Made by a program: the position numbers and the translations under genes
The notes under the pieces: model-generated
The model's database searches: none
Seen by the model: only the letters and a program-made list of their open reading frames with translations
Told to the model about the DNA's origin: nothing
In this document: in pieces, positions 34,711-46,413 of the stretch
Position numbering within the stretch: position 1 is the first letter of the stretch
Layout: every line of letters begins with the position of its first letter
NCBI GenBank assembly: GCA_034359265.1
Contig: CP136892.1
Span: 86,296,001-86,360,000 of the forward strand
Source: Canna indica
Taxonomy: Eukaryota > Streptophyta > Magnoliopsida > Zingiberales > Cannaceae
Length of the DNA stretch: 64,000 bases
Reading direction: 5' to 3'

Positions 34711-37700
34711 CCAAAGATTTGTTCAAGTCACATTTTTTGGAACCCTAGCTTTGATACTATATCTTCTTATTGAGTCTTGTCATTGAGTGATTCATCGAGA
34801 AAAAAAATATCAAGAGGAGATAGGAATCTTCTTTAGAGCTAAATATTTTGTTATTATAATTATTTACTCAGTTTATATTATATTTTGTTATTTATTTTAT
34901 TTATTTTAAAATGTGTGAAAACTTAGGTGATTATGTTTGAGCTGAGATGATTGTCTTGACGTAGAGACATAAATGCATCAGAGTAACTATTGACCTCATG
35001 GTAATTTAAAATATATCTTATAAATCTAAAATATTTTTGAGATACAACATGGAGCGCAAGAAGACAAAAGACTCATGATATAAAGAGATTTCATGTTTTT
35101 GAAAGGACATGATCGCACGTAGGGTTGACAACATTTAACATGATTTGATGATATAAATGACACGACTCCACATGGTAATAAATAGGCTTGGGTTGGTATG
35201 TCTTTGTGTCTAAATGATCAATCTATTCATGCCCTAATAAATAACTTGTCATCAATTGTTCGACCTAAGTTTGACCTAAGTGATCGGTTGATGACATGTT
35301 TAACCTATTTGTTAATATTCAATGATAAACAGTTCAATTTGTTATTTTTTTGCGCTTGAATTTAAGCAATATATTTACGCATGCGAATCCATCGATCCTA
35401 CGAGCATCGTCTTGTTATACGTCAACAAATTTGACAAGACTTTAACAAATTGATAAATATAATATCGAAAATAAACTATATGAATTTAGAGATTAAAATT
35501 AAAAAAATAAGTAGATCTTAAATTTGTGTGAAATTATATGAATTTCTAAATTATTTGATCTTTTTAACATGTCATTTATATATTATTTAATCTTTTTAAC
35601 ATGTCATTTCTAAATTTCTAAATTATTTAATTTTTTAATCTTTTTAAATTTGTGTGAAATTTATATATTATTTTATCCTATAAAATAAATATATTGTAAA
35701 AGTTCCAATCATATTTGTCGTTGTAGGACAATGGAAAAGTAATTTATACGGTGCATTTAACTAATAGACAATATAGGACAAGACAAAAATATGATATGAC
35801 ATCACAAGTTAGAGAAAAAAAACAACTAAAAGGGCACCATCATAGCAGGTTATTCCAACTAGAAGAAGATTTTGATGGCTTATGTAATCGAACCACGGTT
35901 TGAAATAGAAAAGTAGATAAATGCATTACATCGATCATCATTTTTTTTTTATAAAAAAAATATTTTTTATAATATTATCATTACAAAGCAAGGACGTGAT
36001 AATATATGCACAAGCTATATTATAAGACGTACGCGTATGTGAAAAAAACGCATAAAGCGCTATAATTAGGGATCAAATCCGAGATTTACAGATAATATAT
36101 CCGGATGTTACTATCACTTATGCTAGAAGTGGGTTCACCCATCATCATATACTTTTTTTATGTCATTAAAATTAAACTCAATTTCTACCAAAATTTCAAA
36201 CTCAATTGTAATGATACTGTTTTTACAATTCAAAGTCAAACCAGAACCAAACGATGCACAAGATAACATGATAATAACAACAAAAATCCTCCTATTTTTA
36301 TTCAATTAACATAGCCTCTATCCTAATTATACTATTAATTAAATTTACATCGAAACATATCTTCCAATTACATTTCTTGGTTTTATCACCGGAGGATAGT
36401 GGAAAAATATTCTGGTATTGTTCCATTTTATCCATTCCCGGCCATCTTCATTGAATACGAGCTAGCTAGTTTTGGCTTCACCAACCCTTTTAACATAGCG
36501 CGCCGTGCCATGACCTTGGAGGGGCCGCGCCCCGTGATTGGGCTTGCACGCCCTTTGTGCCGCTACGGCTGCACCAAAGTTTTCTCCCAAGTTTTGGCTT
36601 CACTTTGTGGCTGCATGCATGTTGATGTTTTCATTTGAAATTATGGGCTCAACTTGCAATGGGTTCACAATTTAAAATGCAAATGAGCCCAAATTGGAAA
36701 TGGTTAGGTGAAAGTAGCACATATGAATTGTGAGTAGGTTTAAGTGGGTCAACTTGGTCAGCTCATGAAGCCTAGTGCCTTTGACTACTTTTATGTGGAT
36801 CATATTAATTATGCATTTGTTTCAACTACTAGGTAGAGAATTTGCTATTTAATTGTTGCTATTTTTTGAGATAATTAATGTTATTTTTTTTCTTTTATTT
36901 TTTGGCCCAATAAACTTGTCATAATTGTGAATAAAATTAAACCCAGCCCAATTTGTGACATGGGCCGGTTCAGTTCTATCAAATTAAAATGGGCATAGTC
37001 TTGCATCTTGGCCTAACCTACTAAATAATATAAAAGCTGAAAATAAATAAACTGGGACATAATAATAATAATAATAATTTATTTTATTTCGATCAAATCC
37101 TCGCGGAGGAATATGATTTCACATGAACCCAAATAAACCCGGATTGAGCCCGTAAGATCGGCCCGATGGACCTCAGCCCCTTGCCACAGTTTGGCCTGAT
37201 GCCACGGAACGCTACTCCTTAACAATTATGTTATAAAATTTATTTTTTAAAAATAATAATAATGAAAAATGTGAGTAATTAATATGTTATCATTCCTAAA
37301 TGTTATATTTTTTTAGGTTAATAATAAAATAGATTTCTTTTTATGACTAACTAAAAAATTAATGGTTTAAACTAGTGATTTTCAACTCAATTTGACCAAA
37401 TTACGAGGAATGATCATTTGAGATAAGCAATTTAAAATCTAACCATCCATATAATATTAATAAAAAATAATTATATTTTGCTCGAATGAATAAAAAATTT
37501 GTTGGTATCAAATTTTGAGGCAATTCGGCCCACAATTTGATTACAATCAGGGAATGATTCCAAACAAAATTGATGTAAATATTGAAATATGAATGTTTTA
37601 CTAAAATTAAAGAACATATTGCTGCATACCTACTCGTTCCTATCTTTGTATACAACAATCAATAGAATATCCTTGAATATTCTCTTCAAATATGTGATAT

Positions 37701-38340
37701 CAATATTAATAACAAGACATATAAGTTCCTCAAAACTCCAAATCATACAAGCAAATAAAGATATCAAGGGCGAGGGTATTTTGTCTTTGTTTTGGGTTTG
37801 TCGACACCTTGTACGAGTTGTCCTAGGTTATCGAGTGTTGCCTTTGTTCCTTGTTGTTGACATATGGACGAATTATTCATAGATTATCCTAGGTCGGTGT
37901 CATTTGAAATAGATATATTTTTCATCATACGAGGTGTGCATCTACTAGGACAATTTGCCCAATTTTTTTTTTTTTTTAACTCAGGAGGAAACAATGATCT
38001 TCACTGTAGAGGAGTTTGGAGAAAAAATTGAAATCTATTAAATTAAATATGATTTGATTAAATAAGTTCAACAAATTTAAATTATATGTTTTAATTAACC
38101 AAAATAAAAATATAATTATCTTAAAAAGTAATATTTAACGGCATGATAAGAAATAATGCCATCTAACAAAAGCCCCGAAATAAACTTTTATTTTATTTTC
38201 GGCAAAAAAGCTTTTATTTTCGGCGTTTTTTTATAATTATTTTCGGCGAATTAAAACGTCGGAATTTAATTTTTTTAAAAGCCTTATACCGCATTGCATA
38301 TTTAAAAAAGCCCAAGTATCTATACGACGAAATTAAGCCA
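34711..38340. other. Intergenic, AT-rich; no gene seen
   Basis: No frame here has a recognisable domain. The stretch contains poly-T and poly-A tracts, a GC-richer piece at about 36490-36620 with no family match, and a tttcggcg-rich patch at about 38170-38260 that may be the edge of an old transposon. Confidence 0.4.
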
Positions 38341-38520
38341 AATATTTAGAAAGTTTTCCTCCAATTACCTACTACTACTCAACCGTCTCCTCCGCCCAAA
38401 GGCCTCCACCTCCGTCTCCGCCGTCGCCGCCACCTACGAATCAGCCGCCCCCCATCTTCCGCACCGCTCATTCTAGTTGTCCTTCGCGACAAGACCGCTG
38501 GTCCCTCCTCGGTGTCTCCC

Positions 38521-38730
38521 ATGCCCACTTGCGCAGGTGTCGTGCTTCTCCCTCTACGAGCAATGTTGTTATTCTTTCTTCGCGATTGCTGATATGAGAT
38601 TAGGGATCTTGCGGTATCATTAACTTTATTTCCGTATATGCGTTGGAAATGTTTTGGCAGCGAGGGAGACGATACCCGATTCTGAATCTTACGGTTCCGA
38701 TCTTGATACTTTTCAATCACTTCCAGGAAG
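38521..38730 (+). CDS. Possible first exons of an unidentified gene
   Basis: A GC- and CT-rich stretch begins near 38390, like the 5' end of a plant gene. An ATG at 38521 opens a 16-base exon ending at a GT (38537). An acceptor gttttggcag precedes 38661, and the spliced frame reads MPTCAARETIPDSESYGSDL to 38730, followed by GTGACG. The product looks like real protein rather than random sequence, and a further exon-like piece on this strand (YQFLIEMWYMLPALAAFASR, ending at 40942 before GTGAGG) lies downstream. I recognise no family. The space between is disrupted by a LINE and a long G run, so this may be a decaying gene. Confidence 0.25.
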
Positions 38731-39065
38731 GTGACGTGCGTTGATTAGTTACTGAGAATAGGGTTTACTGAAATCTAACAAGATTAATTATCGACGATCA
38801 GTATTCTTTTCTTCACTTATTTGTTCTCGATCTTAGTTATTTACTCCTTTAGCCAACGTGAATTTCTTTGAACTTCCTAAATATGTATTTGATTGTAGGA
38901 AATGCCACTTCAAGAACAAGTACATTATTTTCAATTAAAAATGTGAATATCAATTTTTTTGTTATTGATAAAGTAATCTATCTTGTCTAGATTAAATGTA
39001 GAGAATTCTTGTGTACTTTTCATATCTAATCTAATGAAAAGGCCTGAGAAGTGAGAACCCTTTAC

Positions 39066-39092
39066 GGGGGGGGGGGGGGGGGGGGGGGGGGG
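39066..39092. repeat. Run of 27 G
   Basis: An uninterrupted homopolymer of 27 G bases. Its true length is uncertain because such runs are prone to sequencing and assembly error. Confidence 0.9.
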
Positions 39093-39549
39093 TCCTCCGC
39101 TTCCTTCCCCAAAAAGAGTATAGAAATGTACGCTGAAATTAATTTTATGTTAAGTTCATAGGAAACAGTTTCGTACTTGCATCCTGTTATAGTGCGGTGA
39201 AATTGCAAAGGTAGGTCTCATATCTTTCTCTTCCATTCATTTTAATATTCTTAAATCAAATATAGATTGACATTGTGAAGTTCTGATTATTTCGATTTCT
39301 GTTCGTCAATTCCAGGCCACCTAAGACTGAATCTGACTGGTCAAGCAGTTTTTTTATCTTAATGGATTTGGATTAGTTTATGACTTAGTTCCTGTTGAAA
39401 TTGGTTGATCTAGCTGGTTCATAACAAGGCTTACAGAGGCTCACTTGACCCACTTTGACCCGACTCAAAACACTTCTAACAGTCACGTTGTTCACAGTTG
39501 ATCTTTGGTTGCTTTTGGTCAACAAGACTACCTTATCTTTTTCCTTATT

Positions 39550-39901
39550 ATTTTTTTTTTTTTGAACTTTGAATACCTGGAATCTTATTCAAGAGAGTTG
39601 AAAAGATTACAGGTGAGGGGGAGAAGGGATAAAAGTAAGTCTAAAATTGAAAAAATATAGTATGGCCATAGGCCTACACCCTAATGTCAGGAAAGACAGT
39701 TGATACAACAATCAAGGTAACTTGCAGCCGCAGCAGCCAATGATTAAGGGGTAGATCCTCGCTCTTCGAATATCCGCGAGTTGCGTTCGAACCATATGAA
39801 CCAACACCATATCAGAGTTAGCTTCAATTTGTCTCGGAAGAGGGATGAACTCGAGCAGTTTCTAGAGCATTGAGCGGGTGTGAAGAAAGGAAGAACGGAA
39901 T
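39550..39901 (-). mobile_element. 5'-truncated LINE (non-LTR retrotransposon) insertion
   Basis: The plus strand reads a long T run at about 39551-39563, that is, a poly(A) tail on the minus strand. Perfect 17-bp direct repeats ttatctttttccttatt flank the insertion (39533-39549 and 39902-39918). The minus strand encodes LIWCWFIWFERNSRIFEERG, the motif found near the end of plant LINE reverse-transcriptase ORFs, and stops soon after. This is the 3' end of a LINE inserted by target-primed reverse transcription. Confidence 0.88.
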
Positions 39902-41468
39902 TTATCTTTTTCCTTATTGATTTTCCATTATTTCTATTCCAGCCTTGGAATTGACTTTTGTTTGTCATTCTTCTTTCTGTTCATTCTGACCTCATTGAAT
40001 TGGCAATGGTCCAATCAGATTGAAACGAGATTAGCTAGTGTGACTAAGTGACATGGGAACTTGACTTGGACCTGACTCAAAACTACTTGGTTGAGTTTGT
40101 CAGCTGTGGTTGGGTTATAATATCGCATGTAGTTTATAACCTTGTATAAGTTGACCTTTGATAAAAGAGCCTATATTGAAGACCTTAACAAATTAAGTAT
40201 TTACTCAAAGCTTAAACCAGAAAGAGAATGAAGAGAAAATGAAAACATTGTTGATTGCTGTCACGGACACTTTATTATAGGAAATAATGAATATTGACCT
40301 GGTGCTTCAGATGACTTGTTTAGAGTTCTAATGGACGTAATAAGATATTCTACAATTTCCATGATGGGCTAGTGAAACAAAAACATTATCTTGGATAACT
40401 AATGTGGAAATAAATAAAAATGGATGCAATTGTTGGCACACTTTTCTTTCATGCATGATTTTGTAGAAAGCAAAATGGAGTTGTTGACATATTGCTAATT
40501 CTAATTTTGTTATTCTGTCACATGTCATTAACTGTTCTCTTTCCCTAGAATTTCATGACTTTTCATCTTTGATCTTTAATGTACTTGCTTCTTAAATTTA
40601 AATTTCAGATTAAGATATGTGTTATGATCACAATAAGTGATTGAAGGAACTTATGATCATGCCTTGCTATGTATGGAAAAAAATAATCTAAAGGAGTTCT
40701 GGTATGCTACTACCATGGAGTTGATGAGCTCAACTTTGTAAGGATGATGTTGGCTTGCTGAAATCCTGATAGATACGATGTGAGTTTTCTTTCCTGCTTT
40801 TGAAATGGAAACAAAACCAGTTCTTCATTGAGATGTTTGGTGCACTAAAGAAAGACTCATTTGCTACCAGTTCTTGATTGAGATGTGGTATATGCTACCA
40901 GCATTAGCTGCATTTGCAAGTAGAAGAGGCAACAACTCAGAGGTGAGGCTTTTTGCTCATAATTCATCGAAGATACTTCCACTATCTTTTTTGCTGCTTG
41001 TCAATATACTTAGGAGTTGGGAAGCAGTGGTGACTTGAGAGTTATGGGGTTCTGGTTATATTACTGTCCATTAAAAATGGGATTCTAACCTGTTAGACAC
41101 ATATTGTCATATATTAATTGGGTCCATATTTTTGCTGGAACAATTTATATATGACAGGCCTGATTGTTCGCATATGTTAGATGCGATACTCTTTGCACAT
41201 ATGCAACCATATGCAGTTGCCTGGACCGTCTGAGGATGTAGTACATCGTCATGTAGTTAACACAGGCCTGTCTAATGAAAATACCCTTCCAGTACAAGCC
41301 TATGAAGCACTAAAATTTTGAAGGACCACTTCTTTCTAAAGTCTCTTTTACAGATTGCAATCTCCAAATTATACGAAGAGCTGTAGCTTTTGCTTTACAT
41401 CACAACTAGCAGGTGAGCACTAAGCACCAACATAGAGTACTGATGCAAATATAGCCACCAAACTTACA

Positions 41469-42051
41469 TTAATGCCACCCCCAGGGGGCCAGACCTTCGT
41501 CATCATTTAGCACCAAACGATTTCTTTCCAATGCAATCTGCTGACCTACAGGTAATTGTACTCTACTTCCATCCACAAGAATTTGTCCCTCGATTTCCGT
41601 ACCACTTACATCTTGAACCCAAGTGCTCGACAACATGGAGGCAACATGACTGCACAAAGCACAATAAGAAGCTGGGCCACTACCCAATTATTACTCCAAT
41701 GGACTGTTCTACTTTTCTTTTTTTCATCATCTCCGGTAAGAGTATCCTCTTTCTTTTCTTTCTCGACACTCTCACGTTAGAATGGTCCTAAGCTTAAAGG
41801 AGGCAGGAGATCTCCCCCTCGATTTTGAGTCCTTGTCTGTGGTGGAATTAGATCCTTTGCTAGATTGCATGCCGGATGCTGTGGGTCAAATTTATGAGTG
41901 AGTCTTTCCTTGACAAATGACAATGGTAGGGAACAAAATCACTTGGTGGCCAAGGCTCAGAAGATGTAGTGCTTGTCTCGTGCCCAATAGGGCTAATTCT
42001 TAGTGTTGGCAGTTCACAGTGCGGTGGGGTGGGTAGCGATGCTGATCTCAT
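41469..42051 (-). pseudogene. Unidentified coding remnant or C-terminal exons, minus strand
   Basis: At 41687-41469 the minus strand encodes a 72-residue frame. Its second half, including STWVQDVSGTEIEGQILVDG and GQQIALERNRLVLNDDEG, looks like conserved protein and ends WGWH with a stop. An acceptor-like tttgtgcag lies just inside the frame start. Upstream on the same strand, 42051-41860 encodes a second frame with SSEPWPPSDFVPYHCHLSRK. The pattern of the first piece recalls the end of a beta-rich domain such as FHA, but I cannot confirm that. No complete gene can be built from them here. Confidence 0.3.
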
Positions 42052-42059
42052 CCAAAGCT

Positions 42060-44640
42060 CCGAAAGCTAAAAATGATTTGTTCAGTTTCTAGGATCCAAT
42101 AATGCAACCATTATTGTACAGAAGTTTGAGTGATGATGCTTGTCTAGTTAAATTGAGCGTAAGAACTTGCAGTTCCCCACCATTCCTCTGCCACCCCAAT
42201 ACGATTTTTATATTGATCGAGAGAAAATGACGATGGGGATATATGTATACTGTTCATCACCCATATCTTGTTCTGGTGCATGAATAATCGATTGCCAAGA
42301 AGCATACTTCAAGGTGCTCGAGATCCACATGCGTACACTGAATGTTTCATGTAACCATGCACCTTACATTTGTTTGTTGCATACCATACTTTTTTTTTCT
42401 TCTACCAGAAAGAGTGCATTATAAATCTCATGAATTAGCTAGGTACTGATGGATAGCAAATCTGAAACCGACCCCACGCATGACCTTTAAGGATTGGGAT
42501 TTAGGAAGGTCATATCTACTGGATACACTTTGCTTATCATTCAATTCTCCTGAACCACTACTAATCGATATTGTAAAATCTTTAAAACGAGTAGCATTTT
42601 TCATTCTCCTGAACCACAATACTTAACAAAGACAGTGACCACACTCTTTAGCCTGGTGCCTAGAGCCATAGGAATCTCCACGTGTATTCCGTGGTCTTTG
42701 ATTGATTGAACGGGTGGATGACTCAGCTTAGACTTTGCATTGAAAACTTTGTGAATTAGGATCTTATGAAAGGTATTTTTTTTGCAACAATATGAAAGGT
42801 AGCTCAGCCATACCTAAAAAATAGCAGCTCACCCAGGGGCCAGGCCTTAATTTAGCTTGGTGTTTGTAGCGTGTCCTTGAATTTGAGCAAGGGTCTTTCC
42901 GGATTCCGTCATTTTCAATTAGAGACCCATGGCATGGTCCAACCCCACTACCGACCCTTGTCTGCCATTTTATTTTCAGCTAGAATATATATATCCAATT
43001 ATGATCTCGAGGGTAAATTTTGGCACATGCTGAAAATATTTGTGATATTCCCACGGAGATTTTTTTCTCCCACTTATAAAATGTTTACATAATTCTGAGA
43101 TAAATAAGGGATTCAGTGTGTCTTTTTTGAAGCATATATAACCTATTCTCCTTTAAAACTAGCAGGTTCGCCATTTTTGATATTCTTCAGATGAATCAAA
43201 ATCGACACAAGATTGATTGCTTAATATCCTTAATTTAGATCTGTTTGGAGAAGATAAATTTAGTTATTTTCGTAGTGGATTATCACAATTGTTCTCATTG
43301 TCTTGTGAGTAGTGTTCAACTAGCTCATCTTAGAACCGATTCACTCTGATCAACTGGAATCTATGTTGATTGGGCAATTCCATCCAGAACCAAAACTCTC
43401 CCCACCTAGCTTTTTCCACCGTTCTTTTTCCTGGTCATTTTCGGGATTTGTTGCATGGTCCGCGTGTCCCACCATGCATCCGGCTAAAATGGCCAAGTAG
43501 CGATCTCTTTTTCACCACGCTTGCCGCTTACAAGTGTGGTTGGAAGGATAACATTGAGCACTGGAGAAGCCTAAGCCAAGTCACCAAGGCCAAAGCTTGA
43601 CCAAGTCACTGGAGAATTATCCCTCCCTTATCCCTTTAACGAATAATCTTCGCTAGTGGTAGTCTGAAGAACAGGAGGAAAGAAAGTAAAATGAAAGGGT
43701 AAAGCCAAGGAGGCATCCGAAAGTGTGATTCTCTGATGATTGAATGGCTGCGATTGGTCCATGGAGGCAAGACTCTACATTGCTATCATAAAAGCTTAAA
43801 GCTTGTAGCTCTCCTTGCGTAGTTGCGTGGCTTGACATGGTTCGTTGATGTTGCAAAGGATGGAATACTGGAAAACTGGATTCATGCATGCATTCATGCA
43901 TGCATGGCTTGGTATCTATATGTGCCAATTTTTGTTCCTAAGAGTGCAGTGTTTGCGGCCTAGATATTCTGTCGAGAGCAGAGCAATTGGGACGGAGAAG
44001 AACAGCAATGAATTCTATAATATGGATGAAAAGAATTAAAGACGACAGAAAGGGAAATAATTAGGACGAAATTTAATGACTAGCTCACCCTTCCCTGGAC
44101 GAAATTGATTTATCTTGTGTAGACGGGGAGTACTCAGGATATTTGAGGTGTCTGTCGTCAGGAGTCGGTATCATACCTCAGGAATTCATTGAAAAGGAAT
44201 GCAGAATAGTAGTTTATTGAGTACAGCTAAGATGCTGTTAGTATTCCTCAGTATTAAATCGATTATTACTAAAAGACTAGGACTAGAATCAAATGCTTCT
44301 GTCATTTTATACTGACTGACATCAGTATTAATATTTTATTATAGAAGTATAATCTTTTGAATGGTTGCGCAGGAAACTTGAAAATTAAGAGTCCAACCTA
44401 GTGAAATAGGCCCAAGGAAAAGCGTTAAATATTCTGAATTATGGAGAATAAGACATAAAAGGTATTGGTTTAAACTTCTATAACTAATATTGGGGGAATA
44501 TTAGAGAGAGAGAGAGAGGCTGGTATACACCACGAAGGCAAGTGAGTGATACAGTGATACATAAAGCTGGAAAGCAGAAGGAAAGTGTGCTTGTGGAGGT
44601 GGAGGGCCCCGAGAAAGCTAAAAGGTTCCAAAGGGAGAAG
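42060..44640. other. Intergenic; no gene seen
   Basis: Short open frames only. One feature of note is the RY-motif cluster at about 43881-43906. Confidence 0.4.
43881..43906. promoter_or_regulatory. Double RY (CATGCATG) motif
   Basis: Two CATGCATGCA-type words lie within about 25 bases, separated by ttcatgc. RY motifs are bound by B3-domain transcription factors in seed genes. The nearest gene on this side is the FAF gene about 1.1 kb away, so a role is speculative. Confidence 0.35.
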
Positions 44641-44653
44641 CATTTCCCTTCTC

Positions 44654-45021
44654 CTACAAATACGCCCCCCTCCCACCTCACTTCTTATCAATCTTCGCCT
44701 CTTGCCCATAGCGCGATCCATTCTACCCCATCTCTCCCAGACTCTTTCGTCACCGGTGCACTCCACTCCTGAAGAAACCTTTGGACTCTGCATGCCATCC
44801 TTGTTTGAGGTATAATTAGCCAGCCACCTAATTGCATATATATATGCTCTTGACTGCTACTCCGTCACCTCTCTCGGGCCACTCTTCTTCTCCTATTACC
44901 ATTATCTGTAGCCTGTAGGACTCTCCCCATCCTCTGTTAAATTGCTCTTGCCTTTTTGGTTCCAGTCAACCACATATCGAACCAACTCTCTGCCCTTCAT
45001 AACTCTTCGGCCTAAACAACG
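44654..45021 (+). promoter_or_regulatory. Promoter and 5' leader of the FAF gene, with possible leader intron
   Basis: A TATA-like ctacaaatac lies at 44654 and a second, palindromic gcatatatatatgc at 44834-44847. If the first is used, a leader intron 44810-44965 is likely: the donor gaggtataat is fair, and the acceptor cctttttggttccag is strong. The first leader exon would then contain an upstream ATG at 44792 (MPSLFE). Confidence 0.4.
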
Positions 45022-46413
45022 ATGTCGGCGGCTGTCATGCAAACCCCGTCGACGACCTTCCTCTTGGACCACTGCACCTGGCCCGTGCCTGCGGAGCCAT
45101 ACGGCCCGTGCGAAGATGACCGTCCCTCGGCACCCGAGGAGATTGGCGAGGAACGACCTGGGCAATTTGACATATGGAACGCGATCCAATCGCAAAAGAA
45201 GGCGATTGCCGTCGCTGACCACCCTGCGGCTCCTTATGTTCACCCCCTCGTGAGGCGGTCTTCGAGCTTGTTGAGCCAGACGAGCCTCGAGACTTGCACC
45301 GAGAGTCTCGGCTCAGAGAGTGGCTCCGGCGAATTCTCCTCCTTCATAGAAGACGTCGAATACTGCTGTCTGCCCGAGTTCGATGATGAAGAGGAAGAAG
45401 ATGAAAACCGGGATGTAGCAGAAGGAGCCAAGATGAGGCAAGCGGACGACTGCAGAGTGCAGCCTCCCCGAGGAAAGCAGCTGACGTCGGTGAACTACCA
45501 TTGCTCCATCAGCAGGCGATCGCCACAGAGGTCGTTCCCTCCGCCGCTCCCATCTATCTCTCGGCGCAATGGACCCTGCATCCACATGCGGCCTCACCGC
45601 CTCGACGGTCGCCTCGTAGTCGAAGCCGTCCCTGTCCCTTCTCAGAACTACCTTCACGCCCAGCGCGTCGACGGCCGCCTCCTGCTCTCCTTCATTGATT
45701 CCACTTATGGAGACGAGCCTGGTTACGAGTCCGGCGATGCCTCGGAGGCCGCCACTGAAATCGCACAAGTACGAGAACAAAAAATTGCAAGCAAAGAAAC
45801 CGAGATAGCACTATCAGAAGAACCGTTGGAGGAAGAGCTAGAGGAGCAGAACTGCAACAAAGGAGTAGGGGATTTAGATGAAAAGAACTGCTACGATGAA
45901 GAGGAAGAAGAAGAGGAAGTAGAAGTCGTCGACAGGGGAACTGTCGTCGAGGTGAAGATAAGCACTCAACCCCAACAACAGAGCGGCGCCATGAAAGTGC
46001 ACCGCTCTTCGCTCGTCATCAACAAGTTCGTCGGTGGCATTCCGCAGAATGGCATGGCTGAGTGCATTCAACCTGCGCCGAATGATGATAATACGACCGA
46101 TCAAAACAAGCACAAGATTGTTGCATCGACGACACAATCAGTCAGGCGGTCATCGCCGACGACTACCACTGCAGCAGCTGCAATGGTGGCCGCGTCCACG
46201 CTCAGCGTCGGCACTGAAGGTTACAACGAGCGCAGCCATGGTGCGCTGTGGTCGTCGTCTCTCGGCGAGCACCACTCGCCGCTAGACAGCAAGCTTGTGT
46301 TCACATCGAAGCGGCGCAACCGCGAAGACTTGCTGCACGACATGAGGAGGTGCAGCCAACTGCGCAGGCCATTGTTCATATGGGAGCCCTGTTGCATTGC
46401 CACTTCCTCTTGA
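45022..46413 (+). CDS. FAF: FANTASTIC FOUR (FAF) family protein, 463 aa
   Basis: This is a single-exon frame from MSAAVMQTPSTTF to the stop at 46411-46413. Residues 171-226 form the FAF domain: SFPPPLPSISRRNGPCIHMR, then LDGRLVVEAV and HAQRVDGRLLLSFI. Before it lie a conserved serine-rich TSLETCTESLGSESGSG (about 87-103) and an acidic run (about 117-130); a second acidic run (about 290-300) follows it. The C-terminal part is low-complexity with a basic stretch near the end. FAF proteins are plant-specific. In Arabidopsis they limit shoot meristem size and act on the WUSCHEL-CLAVATA pathway. The length is closer to the longer FAF-like proteins than to the four founding members, so the exact orthologue is uncertain. 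There is no recognisable DNA-binding or enzyme domain. Confidence 0.92.
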   Translation: MSAAVMQTPSTTFLLDHCTWPVPAEPYGPCEDDRPSAPEEIGEERPGQFDIWNAIQSQKKAIAVADHPAAPYVHPLVRRSSSLLSQTSLETCTESLGSESGSGEFSSFIEDVEYCCLPEFDDEEEEDENRDVAEGAKMRQADDCRVQPPRGKQLTSVNYHCSISRRSPQRSFPPPLPSISRRNGPCIHMRPHRLDGRLVVEAVPVPSQNYLHAQRVDGRLLLSFIDSTYGDEPGYESGDASEAATEIAQVREQKIASKETEIALSEEPLEEELEEQNCNKGVGDLDEKNCYDEEEEEEEVEVVDRGTVVEVKISTQPQQQSGAMKVHRSSLVINKFVGGIPQNGMAECIQPAPNDDNTTDQNKHKIVASTTQSVRRSSPTTTTAAAAMVAASTLSVGTEGYNERSHGALWSSSLGEHHSPLDSKLVFTSKRRNREDLLHDMRRCSQLRRPLFIWEPCCIATSS

